NCBI GenBank assembly: GCA_003492055.1
Contig: DMZE01000124.1
Span: forward strand, 1 to 5,973
From: Cellvibrionales bacterium
GTDB lineage: Bacteria; Pseudomonadota; Gammaproteobacteria; Pseudomonadales; UBA7434
DNA: 5,973 nt
Direction: 5' to 3'
The position numbers and the translations under genes were made by a program. Below the pieces are notes generated by a model that worked only from the letters and a program-made list of their open reading frames with translations, did no database searches and had not been told where the DNA came from. Each line of letters opens with the position of its first letter. Position 1 is the stretch's first letter. Positions 1-5,477 of this stretch are shown here, one piece after another.

Positions 1-264
1 ATCAAAAATATATTCGCCATAGGAGTGATACTTTATATACAGTGGCGCAGCGGCAACGGCTGTTGCGCCGTCAAAGACAATGGCATGATATGGCTGCCAG
101 CCGCTTTCTTTTGTACAGGCGGCGCCAATAGAAGAATCATTGTTGCCAGCGGTTTCTAGCGCATGCAAAAATTCATAGCGAATAAAGGGATAGTCAATGC
201 CGCAGAGGCTATTCCATAGCGACTGGCCAATATCTTCAATAGCTTTGTAAAAACGGACTTCCAT
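1..264 (-). CDS. COG3146/DUF482 (FemAB-like, GNAT-fold) acyltransferase-like protein, 5' part only
   Basis: Reading leftward from an ATG at 262-264, 88 codons stay open to the window edge, so the C-terminal part is missing. The visible protein runs from MEVRFYKAIEDIG through PFIRYEFLHALE, then GWQPYH, and ends in APLYIKYHSYGEYIFD. The order PF-x-R/Y-EFL-ALE, GW-P-H and PLY-K-HS-GEY-FD is the signature of the DUF482/COG3146 family, proteins of roughly 370-400 residues predicted to be N-acyltransferases related to FemAB. No substrate is established for the family as far as I know. The gene lies 40 bases after ubiA in the same direction with no hairpin between, so it may be read from the ubiC-ubiA transcript. 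A TATAAT on this strand (304-309) overlapping the ubiA stop could be an internal promoter, but no good -35 accompanies it. The ribosome site is weak; the start rests on family resemblance. Confidence 0.85.
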   Translation of the reverse strand, partial: MEVRFYKAIEDIGQSLWNSLCGIDYPFIRYEFLHALETAGNNDSSIGAACTKESGWQPYHAIVFDGATAVAAAPLYIKYHSYGEYIFD

Positions 265-304
265 TTATATTACCGGAGATGACGCATTTATAATGATGGC
301 GTGA

Positions 305-1183
305 TTATAGTGATATATGAAATGCATAATCAGTAGCAAGCCCAATAAAAATAACCAGGCCTACATAATTATTATTTAAAAAAGCGCTAAAATATTTAAT
401 TTTATCGCGTTGGCTAATAAGTGATTGTTGATAAATAAACATTATGGCCGTTAAACAGATTGCGCCATAGTAAATACGGCCTAGTTCGAGTAATAGACCT
501 ATTTTTATTATTAGGGCAATAAAAACACACTGTAAAAATGCAGTGATAAGCCGATCATAACGACCAAACAATATTGCGGTAGATTTAACTCCAGCAATCA
601 AATCGTCATCCCTATCGACCATGGCATAAAATGTGTCATAAACAACAACCCAAACTATAACAGCGCTGTACAGCGGTAAAATAATAGCGGGAAGCGTATT
701 CGTTTGTGCAGCGAAAGCCATAGGTATAGAACAGCTAAAAGCCATGCCTAAAACTACTTGAGGTAAATGCGTAAAACGCTTAGTAAACGGATAAAGCGCA
801 GCAAGCAATAGCGCGACAAACGCTAATAAAACTGTTAAGCGATTAGTAAACAACAGTAATAAAGCAGCAGCGGCGCATAGCAATATAAACAGTTGAATGG
901 CTTCTTTAGGCGTTACAAGCCCTGCCGCTAACGGTCTTTGTTTGGTGCGCTCAATAAGACCATCTATATTTCTATCGGCAAAATCATTAATAACACAGCC
1001 TGCCGAGCGCATTAAAAACGCGCCAATAATAAAAACGATAATTAGTAATGGATTAGGTATGCCTTTAGCGGCTATCCACAATGACCATAAGCCGGGCCAC
1101 ATAACTAAGTAAGAGCCAATAGGTTTGTCGACACGCATTAGCTGTAAGTAATAGGTGATGTGACGACGCGTTAACGCAAGCAT
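305..1183 (-). CDS. ubiA: 4-hydroxybenzoate octaprenyltransferase UbiA
   Basis: This is an integral membrane prenyltransferase that attaches the polyprenyl tail to 4-hydroxybenzoate, the second committed step of ubiquinone synthesis. The 292-residue length matches the family. Both Mg2+-diphosphate motifs are intact. The first is NDFADRNID at residues 66-74, followed by ERTKQRPL. The second is YDTFYAMVDRDDD at about 182-194, followed by the usual GVKSTA. The N-terminal LMRVDKPIGSYLVMWPGLW and the C-terminal FLNNNYVGLVIFIGLATDY are also typical. About eight or nine hydrophobic segments are visible, for example near residues 45-63, 97-112, 115-132, 166-182, 215-233 and 271-287. The ATG at 1181-1183 has only a weak ribosome site (TGAG six bases upstream). 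It follows ubiC by 31 bases in the same direction, so the two are probably one transcript and coupled in function: UbiC makes the substrate that UbiA uses. Confidence 0.97.
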   Translation of the reverse strand: MLALTRRHITYYLQLMRVDKPIGSYLVMWPGLWSLWIAAKGIPNPLLIIVFIIGAFLMRSAGCVINDFADRNIDGLIERTKQRPLAAGLVTPKEAIQLFILLCAAAALLLLFTNRLTVLLAFVALLLAALYPFTKRFTHLPQVVLGMAFSCSIPMAFAAQTNTLPAIILPLYSAVIVWVVVYDTFYAMVDRDDDLIAGVKSTAILFGRYDRLITAFLQCVFIALIIKIGLLLELGRIYYGAICLTAIMFIYQQSLISQRDKIKYFSAFLNNNYVGLVIFIGLATDYAFHISL

Positions 1184-1214
1184 ATAAAACTCATTAAAAA
1201 TTTAACAATTATGT

Positions 1215-1805
1215 TTAAGGTTTAAAAGCGGGCAAAAAAACTTCACCGACCAATATGGGCTTATTATAAATCACAAATCGAGATCGGCGGCCCCAAAGTA
1301 TTGGCTTAATTTTTTTATCCTCTCCCTCTTCCTTTAGATTGAGTTGGGATGTTGCGTATAGGGGTAAATCGCTTGTTGAGATGCGGGCAATTTGAAAGGG
1401 GCTTCTCTGCATACCTGGTGTATTAAAGAGTAGTTGCCCGAGGGGGCGATTATCAAGGTGTCGCAAATGCCTTAATTCGCCGGTTAATGAGCTTACGGGA
1501 ATAACACTTCGCGCATATACCCAGGGTTGTTCATGGCCTAATAATAAAACTTCACGAATAAGACAGCGTAACCGTGGTGAGCTTCCTAATAAGTCATATT
1601 CAGATAATGTCGCGTTGCCCCATTGCTGACGAAGGACTTGAACCGAAAAATGATGCTTGCTGGCTTTGATGAGCCGCTGGGTTAAAGAGGTGCTATCGAG
1701 TAACCACTCTCGCTTATCTGTCGGCAAAGCATTGCCGAAGCGAGTATGAAAGTCGCGCCAAATGGGCCCTTGTGGGTGGAATCGTATCGGTTGTTGGTCG
1801 TACAA
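1215..1805 (-). CDS. ubiC: Chorismate pyruvate-lyase UbiC
   Basis: UbiC converts chorismate to 4-hydroxybenzoate and pyruvate in the cytoplasm, the first committed step of ubiquinone synthesis. The frame is open from a GTG at 1926-1928; residue numbers here count from that codon. Visible family features are WLLDSTSLTQRL (75-86), LIREVLLL with Arg125, the RSVIPVSSLTGEL stretch (140-152), RPLGQLLF (161-168), LWGRRSRF (211-218) and EVFLPA (229-234). Arg125, Leu163 and Glu229 align with the E. coli active-site residues Arg76, Leu114 and Glu155. The start is uncertain. I prefer the TTG at 1803-1805, which gives 196 residues, has GGAAAG seven bases upstream and puts the first conserved Trp where relatives have it. 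An ATG at 1890-1892 or the GTG would add a hydrophobic N-terminus absent from the family and neither has a good ribosome site. A charged stretch of about 25 residues before LWGRRS is longer than in E. coli. Confidence 0.93.
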   Translation of the reverse strand: MYDQQPIRFHPQGPIWRDFHTRFGNALPTDKREWLLDSTSLTQRLIKASKHHFSVQVLRQQWGNATLSEYDLLGSSPRLRCLIREVLLLGHEQPWVYARSVIPVSSLTGELRHLRHLDNRPLGQLLFNTPGMQRSPFQIARISTSDLPLYATSQLNLKEEGEDKKIKPILWGRRSRFVIYNKPILVGEVFLPAFKP

Positions 1806-1812
1806 TGGATGG

Positions 1813-1818
1813 CTTTCC
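1813..1818 (-). promoter_or_regulatory. Candidate ribosome binding site supporting the TTG start of ubiC
   Basis: On the leftward strand GGAAAG sits seven bases before the TTG at 1803-1805. The alternative starts (GTG at 1928, ATG at 1892) have no purine-rich site at a workable distance. The match to the 16S tail is only partial, so this is moderate support for the downstream start. Confidence 0.4.
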
Positions 1819-1958
1819 GTTGGCGATAAAATAATAAATACTGAGTATGAGAATGCGGTATTGAGGCATAACTTGCAAGTAAAGAGCGCCATTCGTTTGA
1901 TAAGTCGCTTGGCTAAATAGCGAGACACATTATTAGTCGATATGATTCCAAATAATAA

Positions 1959-1963
1959 AGAGG
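1959..1963 (+). promoter_or_regulatory. Ribosome binding site of the rubredoxin-reductase gene
   Basis: AGAGG lies eight bases before the ATG at 1972-1974, a normal spacing. It fixes the start just ahead of the first rubredoxin strand ([10 protein letters not shown]). Confidence 0.7.
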
Positions 1964-1971
1964 TTAATTAA

Positions 1972-3363
1972 ATGAAAGTATGGGAATGTCTGGTTTGCGG
2001 CTGGCTCTATGATGAAGCCAAAGGGTGGCCAGAAGATGGCATTGCGCCGGGGACAGCTTGGGAAGATGTGCCCGAAGATTGGCTTTGCCCCGAATGCGGT
2101 GTCGGCAAAGAAGATTTCGAAATGGTTGAGGTCGCAGTGAGTAATGAAGAGCCCGAGGCAAAAATAGAGCCCGTCATTAACAGTGCCGAAGTTAATGCTC
2201 CAGTAGTTATTATTGGCACAGGGTTAGCAGGTTATAACTTAGCCCGTGAATTTCGTAAGCTAGATAAAGTGACGTCACTCTTATTGATTACCACCGATGA
2301 TGGCTGCTGTTATTCAAAGCCCATGTTATCAACTGGTTTTACTCGAGAGATGACAGCCGATGATTTATCTCAGGCCAATGCGGGCCAAATGGCCGAGCAA
2401 TTGCAGGCAAGTATTTGGACGTTTACCGAAGTCACTTCTATTAATACGGATAAGCAAACGCTGGAAGTGAACACATCAAAGTCGACACCGTATAAAGCGC
2501 TAGTATTGGCTTGGGGTGCCGAGGTGATTAATCCGCCATTAACGGGTACCGGTTTAGACAGTGTTTATGCGATTAATGATTTAATGGATTATCGCCGGCT
2601 TAGGGAAACGCTAATCAGTAAGGATGCTAAAAAAATATGTGTTATTGGCGCCGGATTAATCGGTTCAGAGATAACGAATGATCTACTCAATGGCGATTTT
2701 CAAGTTGAAGCCGTTGATCCGCTTGCTCATAATTTAGCCTCATTGTTGCCTGAGCCAGCAGGGCGAGCAGTGCAGCAGGCCCTTGAAGAACAAGGTGCTA
2801 AGTTCCATTTTGGTACAACGGCTGAATCGATTAACACGCAGGCAAGCGGAAAAGGCGTTTTACTGACCTTGGCAAATGGCTTAGAAGTGACCGCAGATCT
2901 GGTGATTTCGGCAATTGGCGTCCGACCTCGTATAAAACTTGCACAACAAAGTGGAATTGCGGTAAATCGTGGCATCAAAGCGAATAGATTAATGGCAACT
3001 AGCGCCGCGAATGTTTACACTCTGGGTGATTGCGCTGAGGTCGAAGGCCATGTACTTTACTATGTAGCGCCATTAATGGCCGCGGCAAGGGCATTGGCAA
3101 AGACTTTAACGGGTACGCCGACGAATGTGGAATACCCAGCCATGCCGGTAACGATTAAGACGCCGGCTTGTCCCATTGTGGTTGCTCCGCCTGCACGAGA
3201 GGCTGAGGGACGTTGGGAAATACAGATTGATAGTGCCGATAATAAAAATGTTATCGCTCAGTTTAAAGATGCAAAAGGCCAGTTACTGGGTTTTGCATTA
3301 ACAGGACAGGGCACAAAAGAGAAACAGGCACTACAAAAACAATTGCCAGCTATTTTAGCGTAG
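1972..3363 (+). CDS. Rubredoxin-rubredoxin reductase fusion protein (NAD(P)H-dependent, FAD-containing)
   Basis: One 463-residue cytoplasmic protein carries both halves of a short electron-transfer chain. Residues 1-53 are a rubredoxin with the iron-binding cysteines Cys6, Cys9, Cys39 and Cys42 and the typical [11 protein letters not shown]...[13 protein letters not shown] glutamate-rich linker (about 54-77) joins it to a rubredoxin reductase of the pyridine nucleotide-disulfide oxidoreductase fold. There an FAD site begins at [10 protein letters not shown] (78-87), followed by [12 protein letters not shown] (112-123), an NAD(P)H site at VIGAGLIG (224-231), and [10 protein letters not shown] (348-357), the second FAD motif. 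Electrons should pass from NAD(P)H to FAD to the rubredoxin iron and on to a partner such as a rubredoxin-dependent monooxygenase or oxidoreductase; none is encoded here. In Pseudomonas the components are separate genes (rubA1, rubA2, reductase) in the same neighbourhood. The frame runs unbroken through the linker, so this is a true single ORF. The rubredoxin lacks an extra Arg after the second CxxCG, resembling, as I recall, the AlkG2 type active with alkane hydroxylase. Confidence 0.95.
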   Translation: MKVWECLVCGWLYDEAKGWPEDGIAPGTAWEDVPEDWLCPECGVGKEDFEMVEVAVSNEEPEAKIEPVINSAEVNAPVVIIGTGLAGYNLAREFRKLDKVTSLLLITTDDGCCYSKPMLSTGFTREMTADDLSQANAGQMAEQLQASIWTFTEVTSINTDKQTLEVNTSKSTPYKALVLAWGAEVINPPLTGTGLDSVYAINDLMDYRRLRETLISKDAKKICVIGAGLIGSEITNDLLNGDFQVEAVDPLAHNLASLLPEPAGRAVQQALEEQGAKFHFGTTAESINTQASGKGVLLTLANGLEVTADLVISAIGVRPRIKLAQQSGIAVNRGIKANRLMATSAANVYTLGDCAEVEGHVLYYVAPLMAAARALAKTLTGTPTNVEYPAMPVTIKTPACPIVVAPPAREAEGRWEIQIDSADNKNVIAQFKDAKGQLLGFALTGQGTKEKQALQKQLPAILA

Positions 3364-3386
3364 CGGGCATTTTGAAATAGCTGTCA

Positions 3387-3416
3387 TTGTTATGGGGCAG
3401 TTTTAGCACGTATGAC
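3387..3416 (+). promoter_or_regulatory. Possible promoter of the HU gene
   Basis: TTGTTA (3387-3392) and TATGAC (3411-3416) are separated by 18 bases and each matches four of six consensus bases. The predicted start leaves a leader of about 25 bases before the HU ATG. No terminator hairpin is visible after the upstream fusion gene, so read-through from it is also possible. The -10 lies inside a small inverted repeat, CGTAT-5-ATACG (3409-3423). Confidence 0.3.
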
Positions 3417-3435
3417 ATATACGCTTATTAATGAC

Positions 3436-3440
3436 GAGGA
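3436..3440 (+). promoter_or_regulatory. Ribosome binding site of the HU gene
   Basis: GAGGA ends seven bases before the ATG at 3448-3450. This is the strongest ribosome site in the window, as expected for an abundant nucleoid protein. Confidence 0.75.
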
Positions 3441-3447
3441 ATGAAAT

Positions 3448-3720
3448 ATGAACAAGACTGAACTTGCAGCGATTGTTGCTGATAAAGCCGACATTTCAAA
3501 AGAAAAGGCTAATGAAGTTGTTACTGCGATTACTGACGAAATTACAGCGGCACTTGCTCGCGAAGATAGCGTTAGCTTAATTGGTTTTGGTAGTTTCGTC
3601 CGTCGTTCGCGCGCGGCACGTAAAGGCAAAAACCCACAAACAGGTGAAGAAATCGATATTAAAGCAAGTAACTCAGTAGGCTTTAAAGCGGGTAAAGCGC
3701 TTAAGGCTTCTGTTAACTAA
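3448..3720 (+). CDS. hup: HU family nucleoid-associated DNA-binding protein
   Basis: This is a 90-residue histone-like protein that binds and bends DNA without strong sequence specificity, as a homo- or heterodimer in the nucleoid. The length is exactly that of the family. The start MNKTELAAIVADKADISKEKA forms the helical dimerisation part. GFGSF (46-50) leads into the basic DNA-binding arm, RRSRAARKGKNPQTGEEI (52-69), whose tip NPQTG holds the conserved proline (Pro63) that intercalates between base pairs. The C-terminus GFKAGKALKASVN is standard. HU rather than IHF is indicated by the length and the arm sequence. It lies 84 bases after the rubredoxin-reductase gene in the same direction, an arrangement I recall from Pseudomonas (PA5348 beside PA5349). 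Its own ribosome site is strong and a clear hairpin follows. Genomes of this group usually carry more than one HU gene, so I cannot say which paralogue (hupA/hupB/hupN) it is. Confidence 0.96.
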   Translation: MNKTELAAIVADKADISKEKANEVVTAITDEITAALAREDSVSLIGFGSFVRRSRAARKGKNPQTGEEIDIKASNSVGFKAGKALKASVN

Positions 3721-3744
3721 GAACAGTTAACTGCAATTAGTTAA
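3712..3744 (+). repeat. Tandem AGTTAACT-type palindromes overlapping the HU stop codon
   Basis: GTTAACT (3712-3718), AGTTAACT (3725-3732) and AGTTAA (3739-3744) follow one another with six-base gaps, a period of about 13 bases. The first and second copies can pair as a 7-bp hairpin with a 6-base loop (3712-3731). The second and third can pair as a 6-bp hairpin (3727-3744). The two foldings exclude each other. The first stem includes part of the HU TAA stop codon. The repeats are seen; a role in mRNA 3'-end stability or in protein binding is a guess. Confidence 0.5.
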
Positions 3745-3751
3745 TCGATTG

Positions 3752-3789
3752 GCTCGTCACTTTTAATAACAGCATTAAAAGTGACGAGC
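3752..3789 (+). terminator. Hairpin terminator after the HU gene
   Basis: A perfect 16-bp inverted repeat (3752-3767 with 3774-3789) surrounds the 6-base loop AACAGC. The outer part of the stem, GCTCGTCAC/GTGACGAGC, is GC-rich and the inner part AT-rich. Only a broken T-rich stretch (GTTTCATTG) follows directly; a run of seven T lies at 3803-3809. It is therefore not a textbook intrinsic terminator, but the stem is strong and its position between the HU gene and the symporter gene suits transcript end formation or 3' protection. Confidence 0.75.
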
Positions 3790-3870
3790 GTTTCATTGCA
3801 AATTTTTTTATACGCTTACAGCATTCTACCTGTGCCTTTCTTTATTATTCTGTTATTCCATTGTCACCCT

Positions 3871-3876
3871 TACAAT
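3871..3876 (+). promoter_or_regulatory. Possible -10 box of the symporter gene
   Basis: TACAAT matches five of six -10 bases and lies 24 bases before the symporter ATG. The sequence at the -35 distance (TTCTGT, 3848-3853) is a poor match. A promoter is expected in this region because a strong hairpin separates it from the HU gene. The rest of the 180-base gap shows nothing else I can name. Confidence 0.3.
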
Positions 3877-3889
3877 TTACCCTATCAAT

Positions 3890-3893
3890 GAGG
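3890..3893 (+). promoter_or_regulatory. Ribosome binding site that decides the symporter start
   Basis: GAGG lies seven bases before the ATG at 3901-3903 but only one base before the TTG at 3895. Of the TTG-TTG-ATG triplet, only the ATG is therefore well placed for initiation. Confidence 0.7.
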
Positions 3894-3900
3894 CTTGTTG

Positions 3901-5154
3901 ATGACCCTTACTAATAAAATATTTACTGCCATGGCTGCCGGCATTGCTTTCGGCTCAATCGCTAATTTATTACCAACATCAGCGGATGACGTATGGCTAG
4001 AGCAGGTTGTTTTCTTGGGTCTATTTGATGTAGTCGGTAGTATTTTTGTCGCGTCTTTAAAGTTATTAGTGGTACCCATGGTGTTCGTTTCATTAACCTG
4101 TGGTACAGCTAGTCTAGGCAGTCACGGGAATATGGGCGTAATGGCTGCAAAAACAGTGGGCTTATATTTAATGACTACCGCAATTGCTATAACGATTGCA
4201 CTCAGTATTGCGTTGCTTATAGAGCCTGGTACTGGTGATCAATTTAATAGTCAGCTGACCACCGACGCGAGTTATGAAGCGAATAACGCTCCGCCTCTAA
4301 AAGAAGTGTTTATCAATATTATTCCTAGCAACCCTATTAAAGCGATGGCCGAAGGCAATATGTTACAGGTGATTGTCTTTGCTTTATTATTTGGAATAGC
4401 AATATCACGCTCTGGCGAGTTTGGCGAAAAAATAGCAAAAAGCTTTGAGTCGTTGAATGAAGTCATTATGGAAATGGTAATGATACTTATGCGGTTAGCG
4501 CCCTATGGTATTTTTTGTTTACTAGCGAAAATATTTTATGCGACTGGTTTCGAATTAATACAGCAGTTATTTGCTTATTTCATTACAGTGGTTATGGCGC
4601 TGCTATTTCATGGCGCAGTTATTTATACCGGCATATTAAAATTATTCACCGGCTTAAGTCCTATCAGATTTTTAAAACATATGCGGCCAATAATGATGTT
4701 TGGTTTTTCCACTGCATCTAGTAATGCGACGATGCCCGTTACCTTAGAAACGGTTGAAGAAAAAATGGGTGTAAAAAACTCGGTCGCCTCATTTACTGTT
4801 CCTTTAGGTGCAACTATTAATATGGATGGCACGGCAATTATGCAAGGGGTTGCCACCGTATTTATTGCACAGGCTTATCAAATTGATATTGGTGTAGTGG
4901 GTTATCTTACCGTTATTCTAACGGCGACACTGGCATCTATAGGCACTGCCGGCGTGCCGGGGGTGGGTTTGATTACATTAGCGCTTGTGTTACAGCAAGT
5001 GGGCTTGCCAGTCGAAGGCATTGCATTAATTATTGGTGTAGATCGTTTGCTTGATATGTTGCGAACCGCTTTGAATGTAACGGGTGATTCAGTCGTATCT
5101 TGCGTGGTCGCGAAAAGCGAAAATGCTATCGATACTAATGTTTTTAATCGTTAA
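3901..5154 (+). CDS. Dicarboxylate/amino acid:cation symporter (DAACS, GltP/GltPh family)
   Basis: This is a 417-residue inner-membrane transporter that should import an acidic amino acid or dicarboxylate with sodium by the elevator mechanism. The family core is complete: HP1 tip STASSNATMP (270-279), VPLGATINMDGTA with NMDGT at 307-311, HP2 GTAGVPG (348-354), and the last helix DRLLDMLRTALNVTGD (381-396). Aligned with GltPh, Asp385 and Arg388 match Asp394 and Arg397, which hold the amino group and side-chain carboxylate. Asn307, Asn392 and Asp396 match the sodium ligands Asn310, Asn401 and Asp405. Glutamate/aspartate-type substrate and Na+ coupling are inferred from these residues; C4-dicarboxylates cannot be excluded. 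The HP1 Arg of GltPh (276) is Ala272 and the compensating Arg of animal transporters is Met386, so neither Arg is present. ATG 3901 is chosen over the in-frame TTG at 3895 by its ribosome site. The next gene follows 41 bases later. Confidence 0.93.
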   Translation: MTLTNKIFTAMAAGIAFGSIANLLPTSADDVWLEQVVFLGLFDVVGSIFVASLKLLVVPMVFVSLTCGTASLGSHGNMGVMAAKTVGLYLMTTAIAITIALSIALLIEPGTGDQFNSQLTTDASYEANNAPPLKEVFINIIPSNPIKAMAEGNMLQVIVFALLFGIAISRSGEFGEKIAKSFESLNEVIMEMVMILMRLAPYGIFCLLAKIFYATGFELIQQLFAYFITVVMALLFHGAVIYTGILKLFTGLSPIRFLKHMRPIMMFGFSTASSNATMPVTLETVEEKMGVKNSVASFTVPLGATINMDGTAIMQGVATVFIAQAYQIDIGVVGYLTVILTATLASIGTAGVPGVGLITLALVLQQVGLPVEGIALIIGVDRLLDMLRTALNVTGDSVVSCVVAKSENAIDTNVFNR

Positions 5155-5195
5155 TCAATAAAACTGTATATTCAAAAAAGGTGAATGTTTAATAG

Positions 5196-5477
5196 ATGGA
5201 CACACAAGAAGTTAAAGAGCGCTTTGCGAAAAAAGCGACGCGCTTTTATATCGTCAATTTTATTATGGCGTTGGTGATTGGTTTGGGCTTATATCAAGCA
5301 AAAGAGCTCGGTATTTACAAAGAAGCATTTGTGCCGATTATTGCGTTGTTTCTTTTATGGATATTTAATATTGATAAATTGTATCGTTGTCCTGCTTGCG
5401 GACAGGTACCGCGCGGTAAAGAAGGTTTAATTTATTTACCTAAAAACTGTACCGCGTGTGATGTTGAGTTACGTTAA
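5196..5477 (+). CDS. Small two-helix membrane protein with C-terminal zinc ribbon, function unknown
   Basis: I do not recognise a named family for this 93-residue protein. It begins with a charged stretch (MDTQEVKERFAKKATR), followed by two hydrophobic segments (about 17-34 and 44-58) joined by a short charged loop. It ends in a domain with CPAC (Cys65, Cys68) and CTAC (Cys85, Cys88), sixteen residues apart. The two CxxC knuckles look like a zinc ribbon or rubredoxin-like metal site, probably cytoplasmic if both ends are inside. It starts 41 bases after the symporter gene in the same direction with no hairpin between, so co-transcription is likely. A functional link is not shown. The nearest AGG is about 14 bases before the ATG, longer than usual, so translation may be weak or the start imprecise. 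Its stop codon overlaps that of the opposing peroxidase gene. Codon use resembles its neighbours, and the CxxC pairs make a chance ORF unlikely. Confidence 0.75.
   Translation: MDTQEVKERFAKKATRFYIVNFIMALVIGLGLYQAKELGIYKEAFVPIIALFLLWIFNIDKLYRCPACGQVPRGKEGLIYLPKNCTACDVELR

Larger units (their letters stand above)
1806..1971. promoter_or_regulatory. Divergent control region between ubiC and the rubredoxin-reductase gene
   Basis: If ubiC starts at 1805, this 166-base stretch separates two divergent genes and should hold both promoters. On the rightward strand TATGAT at 1941-1946 matches five of six bases of a -10 box, about 25 bases before the rubredoxin ATG, but I find no convincing -35 at 16-18 bases. 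On the leftward strand TAATAAT at 1929-1935 is a possible -10 directly against the GTG. If used, transcription would begin downstream of that GTG, which also argues against it as the start. No clear operator palindrome was seen. The hexamers are seen; their activity is inferred. Confidence 0.35.

Noticed and set aside
897..1112. 71-codon rightward open frame inside ubiA
   Set aside because: It is antisense to the conserved UbiA core, including the first Asp motif, and shows no recognisable protein features.
1964..2219. Two leftward open frames opposite the rubredoxin domain
   Set aside because: They are antisense to the cysteine motifs of a clearly real gene, with low-complexity Ser/Thr/Pro-rich or Arg/Leu-rich translations typical of shadows.
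3390..3629. 79-codon leftward open frame opposite the HU gene
   Set aside because: It is antisense to the conserved HU protein and its translation is Ala/Ser-rich without motifs.
3861..3888. TTGTCA-16-TATCAA as the symporter promoter
   Set aside because: Transcription would start at or beyond the ribosome binding site at 3890-3893, leaving no usable leader.
3895..3900. TTG-TTG as the start of the symporter
   Set aside because: The GAGG site is only one base from the first TTG but seven bases from the ATG at 3901, so the ATG is the better start.
4515..4856. Short open frames in other phases within the symporter gene
   Set aside because: They overlap the HP1 and NMDGT coding region of an intact transporter and have no ribosome site or family resemblance.
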